NCBI GenBank assembly: GCA_020630035.1
Contig: JAHDCB010000050.1
Location: 1 to 10,191 of the forward strand
DNA length: 10,191 bases
Direction of reading: 5' to 3'
Source: Gammaproteobacteria bacterium
GTDB taxonomy: Bacteria; Pseudomonadota; Gammaproteobacteria; Chromatiales; Chromatiaceae
Shown here: positions 1-6,732 of the stretch, piece after piece
Position numbering within the stretch: position 1 is the first letter of the stretch
Layout: each line of letters begins with the position of its first letter
Notes under the pieces: model-generated
Seen by the model: only the letters and a program-made list of their open reading frames with translations
Database searches by the model: none
What the model was told of the DNA's origin: nothing
Made by a program: the position numbers and the translations under genes

Positions 1-1602
1 AATTTCACCAAAGTGAAAGAGTGCCTTGATGACCTCCTTAATACCAGTGCAATTAGTAAAGCTATTGATCGACTTGTTGAACATGACAATATCAAGTCTT
101 GGGTTGAAACCGGCCTAGAACTTCATAATCTTCATAGTCCAGACCACTGTGAATTTTGTGGAAACACCATTACCAAAAAGCGGATTAAGGAACTTGAAGC
201 GCATTTTAATGATGACTATAAGGCCTTTCAGGATAGACTTGTGAAAGCTGATGAATACCTTTCCAGCCAATGTGTCCGAGCTCCAACCCTTCCAGCAGAA
301 AGCGACTTTTACGAAGAACTCAAAAAAGAATACAGCGAAGCACTCGCTGCTTTGGAAAAAGTGACAATAGTCCTAAACAAGGAAATATCAGTTTGGCGTG
401 CTATTCTGGAAAAAAAGAAAGAAAATCCACTTGAAATGGGGCTAACGGTTGAAGCAATCAATGCGTCTTCAATAAAAGCTTTCAATGCTGCCATGCATGC
501 GATTAGTACAACTGTAAAAAAACACAATTACAAATCAGACAACTTCAAAGAGGAGACTGACAAGGCCAAGAAACAGCTTGAGATCCATTACACGACTAAT
601 AAAATTAAGACTTTCGGCTATCACGAAAAGAAAAGGAAAATTATTGACCGCACACAAAAAAATAACAAGTTAAACAAAACCATAACGGATCGAAAATCCG
701 AGATTCTAGCTCTTGAAAACTCACTATCACATGAAGGCTTTGGAGCAAACCAATTTAACGAATCACTGCACAAATTTCTTGGTCGAAACGACTTAACTCT
801 TCATTTTAATCAAGCCAAAAAAGGCTATGAAATACTTCGCAATAACTCTGATCCGGTTGACGGAAACTTGAGCGAAGGCGAAAAAACAGCTATTGCGTTT
901 GTCTACTTCATTACAAAGCTGAAAGAAAACAACAACGACATTGAAAAAACAATTATTGTCGTAGATGACCCTATTTCAAGCTTCGATTCAAATCACCTTT
1001 TCCATGCGTATTCATTTATGCAAATGAATTGTGGAAAAGCTAAGCAACTGTTCGTGCTTACCCACAATTTCACATTCTTCAAGCTAATACGGGATTGGAT
1101 TACGCGTAAGAACAAAAAAAATAACCCGAATATTGCTAACCTTTATACGATCAAAGCAAATAACACAAAACCAAGATCGGCAATATTTGCGAATGCTGAA
1201 GCGGCGTTAGTGTCTTATGGATCAGAATATCACTATATATTTTCGCGGTTATTTTCATTGCGGAATCAGCGAGCATTTGATACAGACGACTGTTTTCTGG
1301 CGGCTAATCTTTCTCGCAAACTACTTGAGGCCTTTCTTTCATTTAAGTTTCCTAAAAACAGAGGAAATTTTTCTCAATTATTCAATGAAGCTGTTGCTGC
1401 CAGTCAAAACCCAGAAGATGAAAGTAAAGAGAAAATACTAAAATTCATCAATCAATACTCACATTATGACATTATTGAAACCAATGAGGATTTCTTTGAA
1501 AATCAGATTGGCGAAAGCAGTGCTATAATTTCAGATATTTTCACCTGGATAGAAAAGTTAGACAAAAGGCACTTTAATGAGATGCTATCCACCGTATCAT
1601 AA
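1..1602 (+). CDS. AAA_13-family (PrrC/RloC-like) ATPase, 5' end outside window
   Basis: This is the C-terminal part of a coiled-coil ABC/SMC-like ATPase of the group that includes the anticodon nucleases PrrC and RloC. The frame is open through base 1, so the gene starts upstream. The GTG at 13 is probably internal, and residues below are counted from it. Visible features: a zinc-hook-like CEFC (C46/C49) in a coiled-coil-rich region (about 50-260); ABC signature LSEGEK (286-291); Walker B IIVVDDP with the following SSFD (D318, D319, D325); H-loop LTHN (H351). The Walker A motif is missing and should lie outside the window. After the ATPase core come R435-K-L-L-E439 and N-Q-Y-S-H484, resembling the R-x3-E...H triad of PrrC/RloC nucleases. 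Similar motifs occur widely in AAA_13 proteins, so nuclease activity is inferred only. The gene is AT-rich compared with the block from 2087 onward, which suggests transfer. A defence role is plausible; the family call is firm, the exact function is not. Confidence 0.8.
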   Translation, partial: NFTKVKECLDDLLNTSAISKAIDRLVEHDNIKSWVETGLELHNLHSPDHCEFCGNTITKKRIKELEAHFNDDYKAFQDRLVKADEYLSSQCVRAPTLPAESDFYEELKKEYSEALAALEKVTIVLNKEISVWRAILEKKKENPLEMGLTVEAINASSIKAFNAAMHAISTTVKKHNYKSDNFKEETDKAKKQLEIHYTTNKIKTFGYHEKKRKIIDRTQKNNKLNKTITDRKSEILALENSLSHEGFGANQFNESLHKFLGRNDLTLHFNQAKKGYEILRNNSDPVDGNLSEGEKTAIAFVYFITKLKENNNDIEKTIIVVDDPISSFDSNHLFHAYSFMQMNCGKAKQLFVLTHNFTFFKLIRDWITRKNKKNNPNIANLYTIKANNTKPRSAIFANAEAALVSYGSEYHYIFSRLFSLRNQRAFDTDDCFLAANLSRKLLEAFLSFKFPKNRGNFSQLFNEAVAASQNPEDESKEKILKFINQYSHYDIIETNEDFFENQIGESSAIISDIFTWIEKLDKRHFNEMLSTVS

Positions 1603-1682
1603 ATTACAAAAAGGGTGATGGCAGATGCATGAAAAATTGAAGCATCAATGACAATGTTAGTATCAAATATTGCGCTGGTCAT
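1503..1682 (-). pseudogene. Truncated vapC-like PIN-domain toxin remnant
   Basis: The frame starting at ATG 1682 reads MTSAIFDTNIVIDA, the typical first strand and first acidic residue of a VapC PIN-domain ribonuclease. After about 14 codons (near 1641) the similarity to PIN proteins stops. The frame then runs on as antisense of the 3' end of the ATPase gene until a stop at 1503. A complete VapC has about 130 residues and several further acidic catalytic residues, which are absent. The start overlaps the vapB-like gene by 20 bases, the usual layout of a vapBC pair. A GTG or ATG a few codons upstream (1697, 1694) could also serve as start. Only about 1641-1682 is genuine vapC sequence; the rest of the given range is the read-through frame. 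The toxin should be inactive. Confidence 0.55.
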
Positions 1683-1905
1683 CTGGCCACTCATCACGCA
1701 AATGCTGTTGATACTTCAAACCTTCTTGTTTTTTGTCATGCCAGCAACCAAAAGCAGCATGTTCAGATAATTTCTGTTGTGGCTTTTCTACTGCCGATAA
1801 AAATTGAATTAAGGCCTGACATATAATCTCTGATTCGCTGACATGTACTTTATGACAGTATTGTTGTAGCCTTTCAGCATGAGAGCCCGGTAACTCAATC
1901 TGCAT
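1663..1905 (-). CDS. VapB-like ribbon-helix-helix antitoxin
   Basis: An 80-residue protein of antitoxin size. It begins with a short beta strand (MQIELP) followed by two predicted helices (about 8-19 and 23-38), the ribbon-helix-helix DNA-binding fold. The C-terminal part, AAFGCWHDKKQEGLKYQQHL then RDEW (about 49-73), matches the toxin-wrapping tail found in VapB antitoxins paired with PIN toxins (pattern AFG-W-D...G..YQ..LR.EW). In family members this protein neutralises VapC and represses its own operon. Here the toxin frame begins inside its last codons but is truncated, so this is an orphan antitoxin gene. The upstream sequence has only a weak ribosome-binding site (GGA about 10 bases before ATG). 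Antitoxin assignment is fairly secure. Whether it still works, perhaps against a toxin elsewhere, cannot be told. Confidence 0.7.
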   Translation of the reverse strand: MQIELPGSHAERLQQYCHKVHVSESEIICQALIQFLSAVEKPQQKLSEHAAFGCWHDKKQEGLKYQQHLRDEWPDDQRNI

Positions 1906-1938
1906 ATCAGTTTTCCAGTCTTGTCGTTGTGTATTGTT

Positions 1939-1966
1939 GTATTAGCCAGATGAAAAAAATAATCAA
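1939..1966 (-). promoter_or_regulatory. Candidate sigma70 promoter for the vapB-like gene
   Basis: On the minus strand TTGATT (complement of 1961-1966) is followed after 16 bases, including a run of seven T, by TAATAC (complement of 1939-1944). The predicted transcript would start about 25-30 bases upstream of the ATG at 1905. The match to consensus is moderate and was judged by eye. Confidence 0.35.
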
Positions 1967-2000
1967 CCTCAGCTCATGACCGACGCATGCCGCCTCTTTC

Positions 2001-2032
2001 AACTGATGTGGTGATTTGCTACCACATCAGTT
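2001..2032. terminator. 12-bp perfect inverted repeat, possible bidirectional terminator
   Basis: AACTGATGTGGT (2001-2012) and ACCACATCAGTT (2021-2032) are perfect complements around an 8-base loop. On the plus strand one further T and then GAATC follow; on the minus strand GAAAGAGG follows, so neither side has a true U-tract. It lies between the convergent ends of the ppsR operon and the region upstream of the vapB-like gene. A transcript-ending or 3'-protecting hairpin for the rluC-valS-ppsR mRNA is the simplest reading. A protein-binding palindrome is also possible. Confidence 0.45.
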
Positions 2033-2044
2033 TGAATCGCACCC

Positions 2045-2074
2045 GTTCTCAATTAGCTGAATGGCATTGAGAAC
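2045..2074. repeat. 9-bp inverted repeat made of two ATTGAGAAC copies
   Basis: GTTCTCAAT (2045-2053) and ATTGAGAAC (2066-2074) form a perfect stem with a 12-base loop, 12 bases downstream (in transcription sense) of the ppsR stop codon. As RNA it could be the first 3' hairpin of the operon transcript. The two arms are also copies of a sequence that recurs at 10003-10025. The left arm with its flank matches the distant copy in inverted orientation over 17 bases (2044-2060). The right arm matches it in direct orientation over 16 bases (2066-2081). Confidence 0.6.
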
Positions 2075-2086
2075 GCCCCCTGGTTA

Positions 2087-2905
2087 TTATTGCACGACGC
2101 GGGCAACCTTACGTAACTGCAAAATTGCCGTGGCCAGCTCTTCTATCGAGTAGTCGGTACTGCTGATGTAAGGAATGTCATGCGTGCCGTACAGTGCCTT
2201 CGCTGCCTTTGTTTCCCGCCGGCACTGGGCCAGGTCTGCATAACTTGATCCAGCGCGCCGTTCTTCACGAATATGGTGCAATCGATCCGGCGTGATATCC
2301 AGCCCGATCAGTTTAGCACGCAGCGGTCTTAACGGAGCAGGCAGGCTTTCGGAGTTCAGGTCATCTTCAGTCAACGGATAGTTAGCCGCACACACCTTGT
2401 ATTGCATCGCCATGTATAAACAAGTTGGTGTTTTGCCGGAACGCGACACGCCAATCAGAATCAGGTCTGCCTGCTCCAGACCTTTAATACGCCCACCATC
2501 ATCAAACTGCAGCGCAAAATTAACCGCAGCAACCCGTTGATCATAGGTCGCACTATCTCCCATACCATGCGCCCGGCCCACATGGCTGCCACTAGGCAGG
2601 TGCAGACTTTGCGACAGTGCCGGCAGAAATGTATCGAAGATATCAAATACTCGCGCCTGGCAACTGAGGAGTTGTGTGCGCAGTGCTTCGTCTACCATAC
2701 TGGAATACACCAGGGGTTGCGTCTTTTGCGTCTGACCAACCTGATTAATCTTGCGGATAATGTCGGCCACCTTGTCCGGTGTGTCTAAAAACGGGTAGAC
2801 CGCACAATGCGCATCCGCGCCATCAAACTGACCCAACAATGCCTTCGCCAGTGCCTCCACCGTAATCCCGGTATGGTCCGACAGGATAAAGATCGGTTGT
2901 GTCAT
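2087..2905 (-). CDS. ppsR: Phosphoenolpyruvate synthase regulatory protein (kinase/pyrophosphorylase)
   Basis: A cytosolic bifunctional enzyme of the DUF299/PPSR family. It inactivates PEP synthase by ADP-dependent phosphorylation of its active-site threonine region and reactivates it by phosphate-dependent dephosphorylation, so it controls gluconeogenic PEP formation. The 272 residues are the normal family length. The start (IFILSDHTGITVEALAKALL) is characteristic, the P-loop GVSRSGKT sits at 152-159, and the conserved R-x-GSSYA (217-223) and STDYSIEELA (about 249-258) segments are present. The ATG lies inside the valS stop (ATGA overlap), implying translational coupling to valS. The usual target gene ppsA, often divergent from ppsR, is not in the window. 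A family paralogue regulates pyruvate phosphate dikinase in other bacteria; the gammaproteobacterial setting favours PEP synthase. Confidence 0.93.
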   Translation of the reverse strand: MTQPIFILSDHTGITVEALAKALLGQFDGADAHCAVYPFLDTPDKVADIIRKINQVGQTQKTQPLVYSSMVDEALRTQLLSCQARVFDIFDTFLPALSQSLHLPSGSHVGRAHGMGDSATYDQRVAAVNFALQFDDGGRIKGLEQADLILIGVSRSGKTPTCLYMAMQYKVCAANYPLTEDDLNSESLPAPLRPLRAKLIGLDITPDRLHHIREERRAGSSYADLAQCRRETKAAKALYGTHDIPYISSTDYSIEELATAILQLRKVARVVQ

Positions 2906-5730
2906 GCCGCAATAATCCCTTTCAGCTGGTCAATTTGTTGCGTCAGGCTGACTTGCGCTGCCTGAGCTTCGGCTAATTTATCCCGTTCTTTCTGCACCAC
3001 AGCCGCCGGTGCCTTTGCAATAAAGCCCGGGTTTTCCAGCTTACGCCTGATCCGCAGAATGTCAGATTGACGCTGCTCCAGTTGTTTTGTCAGGCGGGCA
3101 CATTCAGCAACCGGATCGATCAGATCAGCCAGTGGAATCAGCAGCTGCATATCGCCGACCAGAGCTGTTGCTGCTTCCGGTGCTACTTCATCGGTACCGA
3201 GGATAGTGATTGTCTCCATTCTGCCCAGTTTGTGCAGATAGGACGCATATTGTTCAGCCCGCTCACGATCTGCTGACTGTGTCCTGGCCAGAATCACCGG
3301 CACTGCTTTGCCCGGTGAGATATTCATTTCGCCCTTAATCCGGCGTACACCCAGTATACAGCCCATCACCCAGTCCATATCTGCCAGTGCAGCAGGATCT
3401 ACCAGCCCCGGATCGGCCTCAGGATAGGGCTGCCGCATAATGGTCGGCCCCTGTACACCAGCCAGTGGTGCAATCTGTTGCCAGATAGCCTCAGTAATAT
3501 ACGGCATAATCGGATGGGTGAGGCGCAACAACACTTCCAACACCTGCACCAGGGTCTGACGCGTCCCACGCTGCCGGGCAGCAGACGCGGTTGCATCTTG
3601 TAATGTGGTTTTACTCAGCTCCAGATACCAGTCGCAATAATGGTGCCAGATCGCATCATAAAGTGCCTGGGCTGCCTGATCAAAGCGATACTGTTCCAGC
3701 GCCTGGGTGGTCGTTTGAATGGTTTGTTGCAGCTTCGCCTGAATCCAGCGATCTGCCAGAGACAGTTCTTTTGCTGTTGCACCAGAATCAGTCTGCTGCT
3801 CGGTATTCAACAACACATAACGTGCAGCATTCCACAATTTATTACAAAAATTACGATAACCGACCATGCGGCCCTGATCAAATCTGATGTCACGCCCGGT
3901 CGATGCTAAGGCTGCAAAAGTAAAGCGCAGTGCATCTGTACCATAGCCCGGGATACCTGCAGGAAATTCGCGCCGGGTCTGTGCAACAATCTGATCTGCC
4001 AGTTGTGGCTGCATCAGACCACGAGTCCGCTTGGCAAGCAATTCATCCAGCGTAATGCCATCTATCAGGTCGATCGGATCCAGCACATTGCCCTTCGACT
4101 TTGACATCTTCTGGCCTTGTGCATCCCGCACCAACCCGTGGACATACACTTCACGAAATGGCACATCGCCCATGAATTTCAGGCCGAACATGATCATCCG
4201 TGCCACCCAGAAAAAGATGATGTCGAATCCGGTCACCAGTACCTGGGTCGGATAAAACTGCCGCAAACGTTCGGTCTGTTCCGGCCAACCCAGGGTTGAG
4301 AAGGGCCAGAGCGCCGAGCTGAACCAGGTATCCAGCACATCTTCGTCCTGACGCAATAGAACATCCGGTGGCACATGATGTTGCGCGCGCACTTCCTCTT
4401 CCGAGTGCCCGACATACACCTGACCATCCGGATCATACCAAGCTGGAATACGGTGGCCCCACCAGATCTGACGGCTGATACACCAGTCCTGAATATTGTG
4501 CATCCAGTCAAAATAGGTATTCTTCCAGTTATCCGGCACAAAGCGCACCTGCCCGGTGTTGACTGCCTCAATTGCCGGTTCCGCCAACGGTGCCATACGC
4601 ACATACCACTGATCTGTGAGCAACGGCTCTATCACACTACCGGAACGGTCTCCGCGCGGCACCATCAGCGTATGTTCAACTGTCTGTGCCAGCAGACCCT
4701 GTGCGGTTAGATCAGCGATGATCTGTGCACGCGCTGCATACCGATCCAGGCCAATATAGGCAGTCGGAATCAATTCTCCTTCATCTGCCTGGTTGGTACG
4801 AATGGTCGCCGTTGGTGTCAGAATATTGATCAATCCACTGTGGGGTAAGTTTTGTATCACCGGGTCAGCCTGGTGACGCTGCCAGACAGCATAGTCATTA
4901 AAGTCATGTGCCGGGGTAATCTTGACACAACCGGTACCAAATTCAGGGTCAGCGTGTTCGTCCGCAATCACCGGAATCCGGCGCCCGGTCAGTGGCAGAT
5001 CAACGGTCTGTCCGATCAAATGCTGGTAACGAATATCTTCCGGGTTAACTGCAACCGCACAGTCTCCGAGCAATGTCTCCGGCCGGGTGGTTGACACCAC
5101 CAGATGACCATCCCCCGCACTCAGCGGATAACGGATATGCCATAACGAACCTGCCTCTTCAGTGGCCAGCACTTCCAGATCGGAGACTGCGGTGCCCAGC
5201 AGCGGATCCCAATTCACCAGGCGCTTACCACGATAGATCAGACCCTCTGCATGCAGCCGGATAAAGACATCCTGCACTGAGCGGGACAGCCCGGGATCCA
5301 TCGTAAAACGTTCATGTTCCCAATCCAGTGACGAACCCAGACGACGCAGTTGCCGGGTAATCGCACCACCTGAAGTCTGTTTCCAGGCATGTATGCGCTC
5401 AATAAACGCCTCCCGCCCCAGACTGTGACGCGATTCTCCTGCTGCTTCCAGCTGTCGCTCGACCACCATCTGAGTCGCGATACCGGCATGGTCTGTACCC
5501 GGTTGCCATAAGGTCGGACGACCACGCATCCGCTGGAACCGAACCAGTGTATCCATCACCATATTGTTGAAACCGTGTCCCATATGTAGACTGCCGGTGA
5601 CATTCGGTGGCGGGATCATAATGCAGTATGGCGCACCCGATGCGTCCGGATCTGGTGCAAACCAACCATTCTGCTCCCAGGTGTCGTACCAATGTTGTTC
5701 AATCGCTTGCGGGTCGTAGGTTTTATCCAT
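2902..5730 (-). CDS. valS: Valyl-tRNA synthetase
   Basis: A class Ia aminoacyl-tRNA synthetase that charges tRNA-Val with valine and hydrolyses mischarged threonyl-tRNA. From the chosen start it has 942 residues, close to the usual 950. Visible parts: PPPNVTGSLHMGH with the HIGH motif at 49-52; CP1 editing domain (about 185-395) with TTRPET at 214-219 and HDFNDY at 275-280; KMSKS at 541-545; ALRF/NKLWNAARYV junction and anticodon-binding helical domain; C-terminal tRNA-binding coiled coil from about 870 to the end. The frame extends 29 codons further upstream, but that stretch lies inside rluC and does not resemble ValRS. The ATG at 5730 (MDKTYDPQ) matches the normal N-terminus and has GGA about 10 bases upstream. 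It follows the rluC stop by one base and overlaps ppsR by ATGA, so the three genes form one operon. Confidence 0.97.
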   Translation of the reverse strand: MDKTYDPQAIEQHWYDTWEQNGWFAPDPDASGAPYCIMIPPPNVTGSLHMGHGFNNMVMDTLVRFQRMRGRPTLWQPGTDHAGIATQMVVERQLEAAGESRHSLGREAFIERIHAWKQTSGGAITRQLRRLGSSLDWEHERFTMDPGLSRSVQDVFIRLHAEGLIYRGKRLVNWDPLLGTAVSDLEVLATEEAGSLWHIRYPLSAGDGHLVVSTTRPETLLGDCAVAVNPEDIRYQHLIGQTVDLPLTGRRIPVIADEHADPEFGTGCVKITPAHDFNDYAVWQRHQADPVIQNLPHSGLINILTPTATIRTNQADEGELIPTAYIGLDRYAARAQIIADLTAQGLLAQTVEHTLMVPRGDRSGSVIEPLLTDQWYVRMAPLAEPAIEAVNTGQVRFVPDNWKNTYFDWMHNIQDWCISRQIWWGHRIPAWYDPDGQVYVGHSEEEVRAQHHVPPDVLLRQDEDVLDTWFSSALWPFSTLGWPEQTERLRQFYPTQVLVTGFDIIFFWVARMIMFGLKFMGDVPFREVYVHGLVRDAQGQKMSKSKGNVLDPIDLIDGITLDELLAKRTRGLMQPQLADQIVAQTRREFPAGIPGYGTDALRFTFAALASTGRDIRFDQGRMVGYRNFCNKLWNAARYVLLNTEQQTDSGATAKELSLADRWIQAKLQQTIQTTTQALEQYRFDQAAQALYDAIWHHYCDWYLELSKTTLQDATASAARQRGTRQTLVQVLEVLLRLTHPIMPYITEAIWQQIAPLAGVQGPTIMRQPYPEADPGLVDPAALADMDWVMGCILGVRRIKGEMNISPGKAVPVILARTQSADRERAEQYASYLHKLGRMETITILGTDEVAPEAATALVGDMQLLIPLADLIDPVAECARLTKQLEQRQSDILRIRRKLENPGFIAKAPAAVVQKERDKLAEAQAAQVSLTQQIDQLKGIIAA

Positions 5731-5731
5731 G

Positions 5732-6688
5732 CTATCGTCCGGGAGCCTGTCGTTGGTCAATAAAATGTTGCAACTCGGGAGCCAAAGGTGCAGTAAAATG
5801 ATAATAGCCTGCGGCATTCGGCCAACGAAAACGTATCTGCCAGGCGTGCAGAAATAACCGTTTCAGCCCTTGCTGCCGGAGCATCTGATTGTGGCGCAAA
5901 TCACCATATTTGTCATCGCCCAGAATGGGTGTGCCGATATGGGCTGTATGCACCCGAATCTGATGCGTTCTCCCGGTCTCTAAACGCGCTTCAACCAGCG
6001 TATAGGGGCCGACACGACGTTGTATCCGAAAGTGTGTGCGCGCAAACTTACCATCAGCAGCGACTTTGACCAGCCGTTCACCACTGTGCAAAATATTTTT
6101 ACGCAGTGGCTCTGCTACCTGATGGCACGATTCCGGCCAGTGCCCGGCCACCAGCGCCAGATAGCGCTTGTGAATGTGCTGACGTTGCTGCAAGGCGTGC
6201 AACTGGCGTAACACAGCACGTTTTTTGGCAATCAGCAGGCAACCGGATGTATCACGGTCCAGACGATGCACCAACTCCCAGTCAGCGTGGCTGGGATGCA
6301 GACTCCGTAGTATTTCAATAACACCGTGATTCACACCACTACCGCCGTGCACCGCAACACCGCTCGGTTTGTTCAGCACCAGTAATGTCTCATCTTCGTA
6401 TAGAATAGCGCGGGTTATCGTCTGCTGCCAGACCTTGCCTGGTGACCGCAGCGGCGAAGAATTCCGGCGAACTGGCGGAATGCGGACCTGATCATCCACA
6501 ACCAGGGTCTGCCCCGGCTTAGCACGCGCCTTATTCACACGTACCTCACCACGACGAATCACACGATAGACCCAGCTTCTGGGCACACCTTTCAGGTGTG
6601 TCAGCAAAAAATTATCCAGCCGTTGTCCGGCGCGATCCGCAGAGATACGCAGGTAGCGTACTGACGGTGGTACAGTATTGTGATTCAT
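5732..6688 (-). CDS. rluC: 23S rRNA pseudouridine synthase RluC
   Basis: A pseudouridine synthase of the RluA/RluC/RluD family. In E. coli RluC makes the pseudouridines at 23S rRNA positions 955, 2504 and 2580. The 318 residues fit the usual length. An N-terminal S4 RNA-binding domain spans about 20-75 (RLDNFLLTHLKGVPRSWVYR). The catalytic domain starts near 95 (LYEDETLLVLNKPSGVAVHGG), with catalytic motif HRLDRDTSG at 141-149 and the catalytic aspartate at 144. ETGRTHQIRVH and GDDKYG follow further on. RluC is favoured over RluA or RluD because of the S4 domain, the divergent position next to rne (the E. coli arrangement) and the sequence around the active site. First gene of the operon with valS and ppsR. 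No clear Shine-Dalgarno sequence precedes the ATG. Confidence 0.93.
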   Translation of the reverse strand: MNHNTVPPSVRYLRISADRAGQRLDNFLLTHLKGVPRSWVYRVIRRGEVRVNKARAKPGQTLVVDDQVRIPPVRRNSSPLRSPGKVWQQTITRAILYEDETLLVLNKPSGVAVHGGSGVNHGVIEILRSLHPSHADWELVHRLDRDTSGCLLIAKKRAVLRQLHALQQRQHIHKRYLALVAGHWPESCHQVAEPLRKNILHSGERLVKVAADGKFARTHFRIQRRVGPYTLVEARLETGRTHQIRVHTAHIGTPILGDDKYGDLRHNQMLRQQGLKRLFLHAWQIRFRWPNAAGYYHFTAPLAPELQHFIDQRQAPGR

Positions 6689-6732
6689 GTGAGGTGATTT
6701 TACCGATTGATTACCCAGAGTTTTAACTTTTA
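6689..6732. promoter_or_regulatory. Very short divergent rluC/rne intergenic region
   Basis: Only 44 AT-rich bases separate the two divergent start codons. On the minus strand TAAAAT (complement of 6697-6702) with TTAAAA 18 bases upstream could serve rluC, but the transcript would then begin almost at the ATG. No good ribosome-binding site is seen for either gene. For rne, any promoter giving a normal 5' leader would have to lie inside the rluC coding region. These are eye-based readings of low certainty. Confidence 0.3.

Noticed and set aside
1622..1647. GATGC...GCATC as a terminator for the ATPase gene
   Set aside because: Five base pairs with a 13-base loop and no T-run, and the sequence overlaps the vapC remnant; too weak to call.
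4233..4604. 123-codon minus-strand frame inside valS
   Set aside because: It is in another frame of the conserved ValRS catalytic region; C/R/W-rich shadow.
5731..5817. Upstream extension of valS by 29 codons
   Set aside because: It lies wholly within the rluC 3' end and shows no ValRS-like sequence; the ATG at 5730 gives the normal N-terminus.
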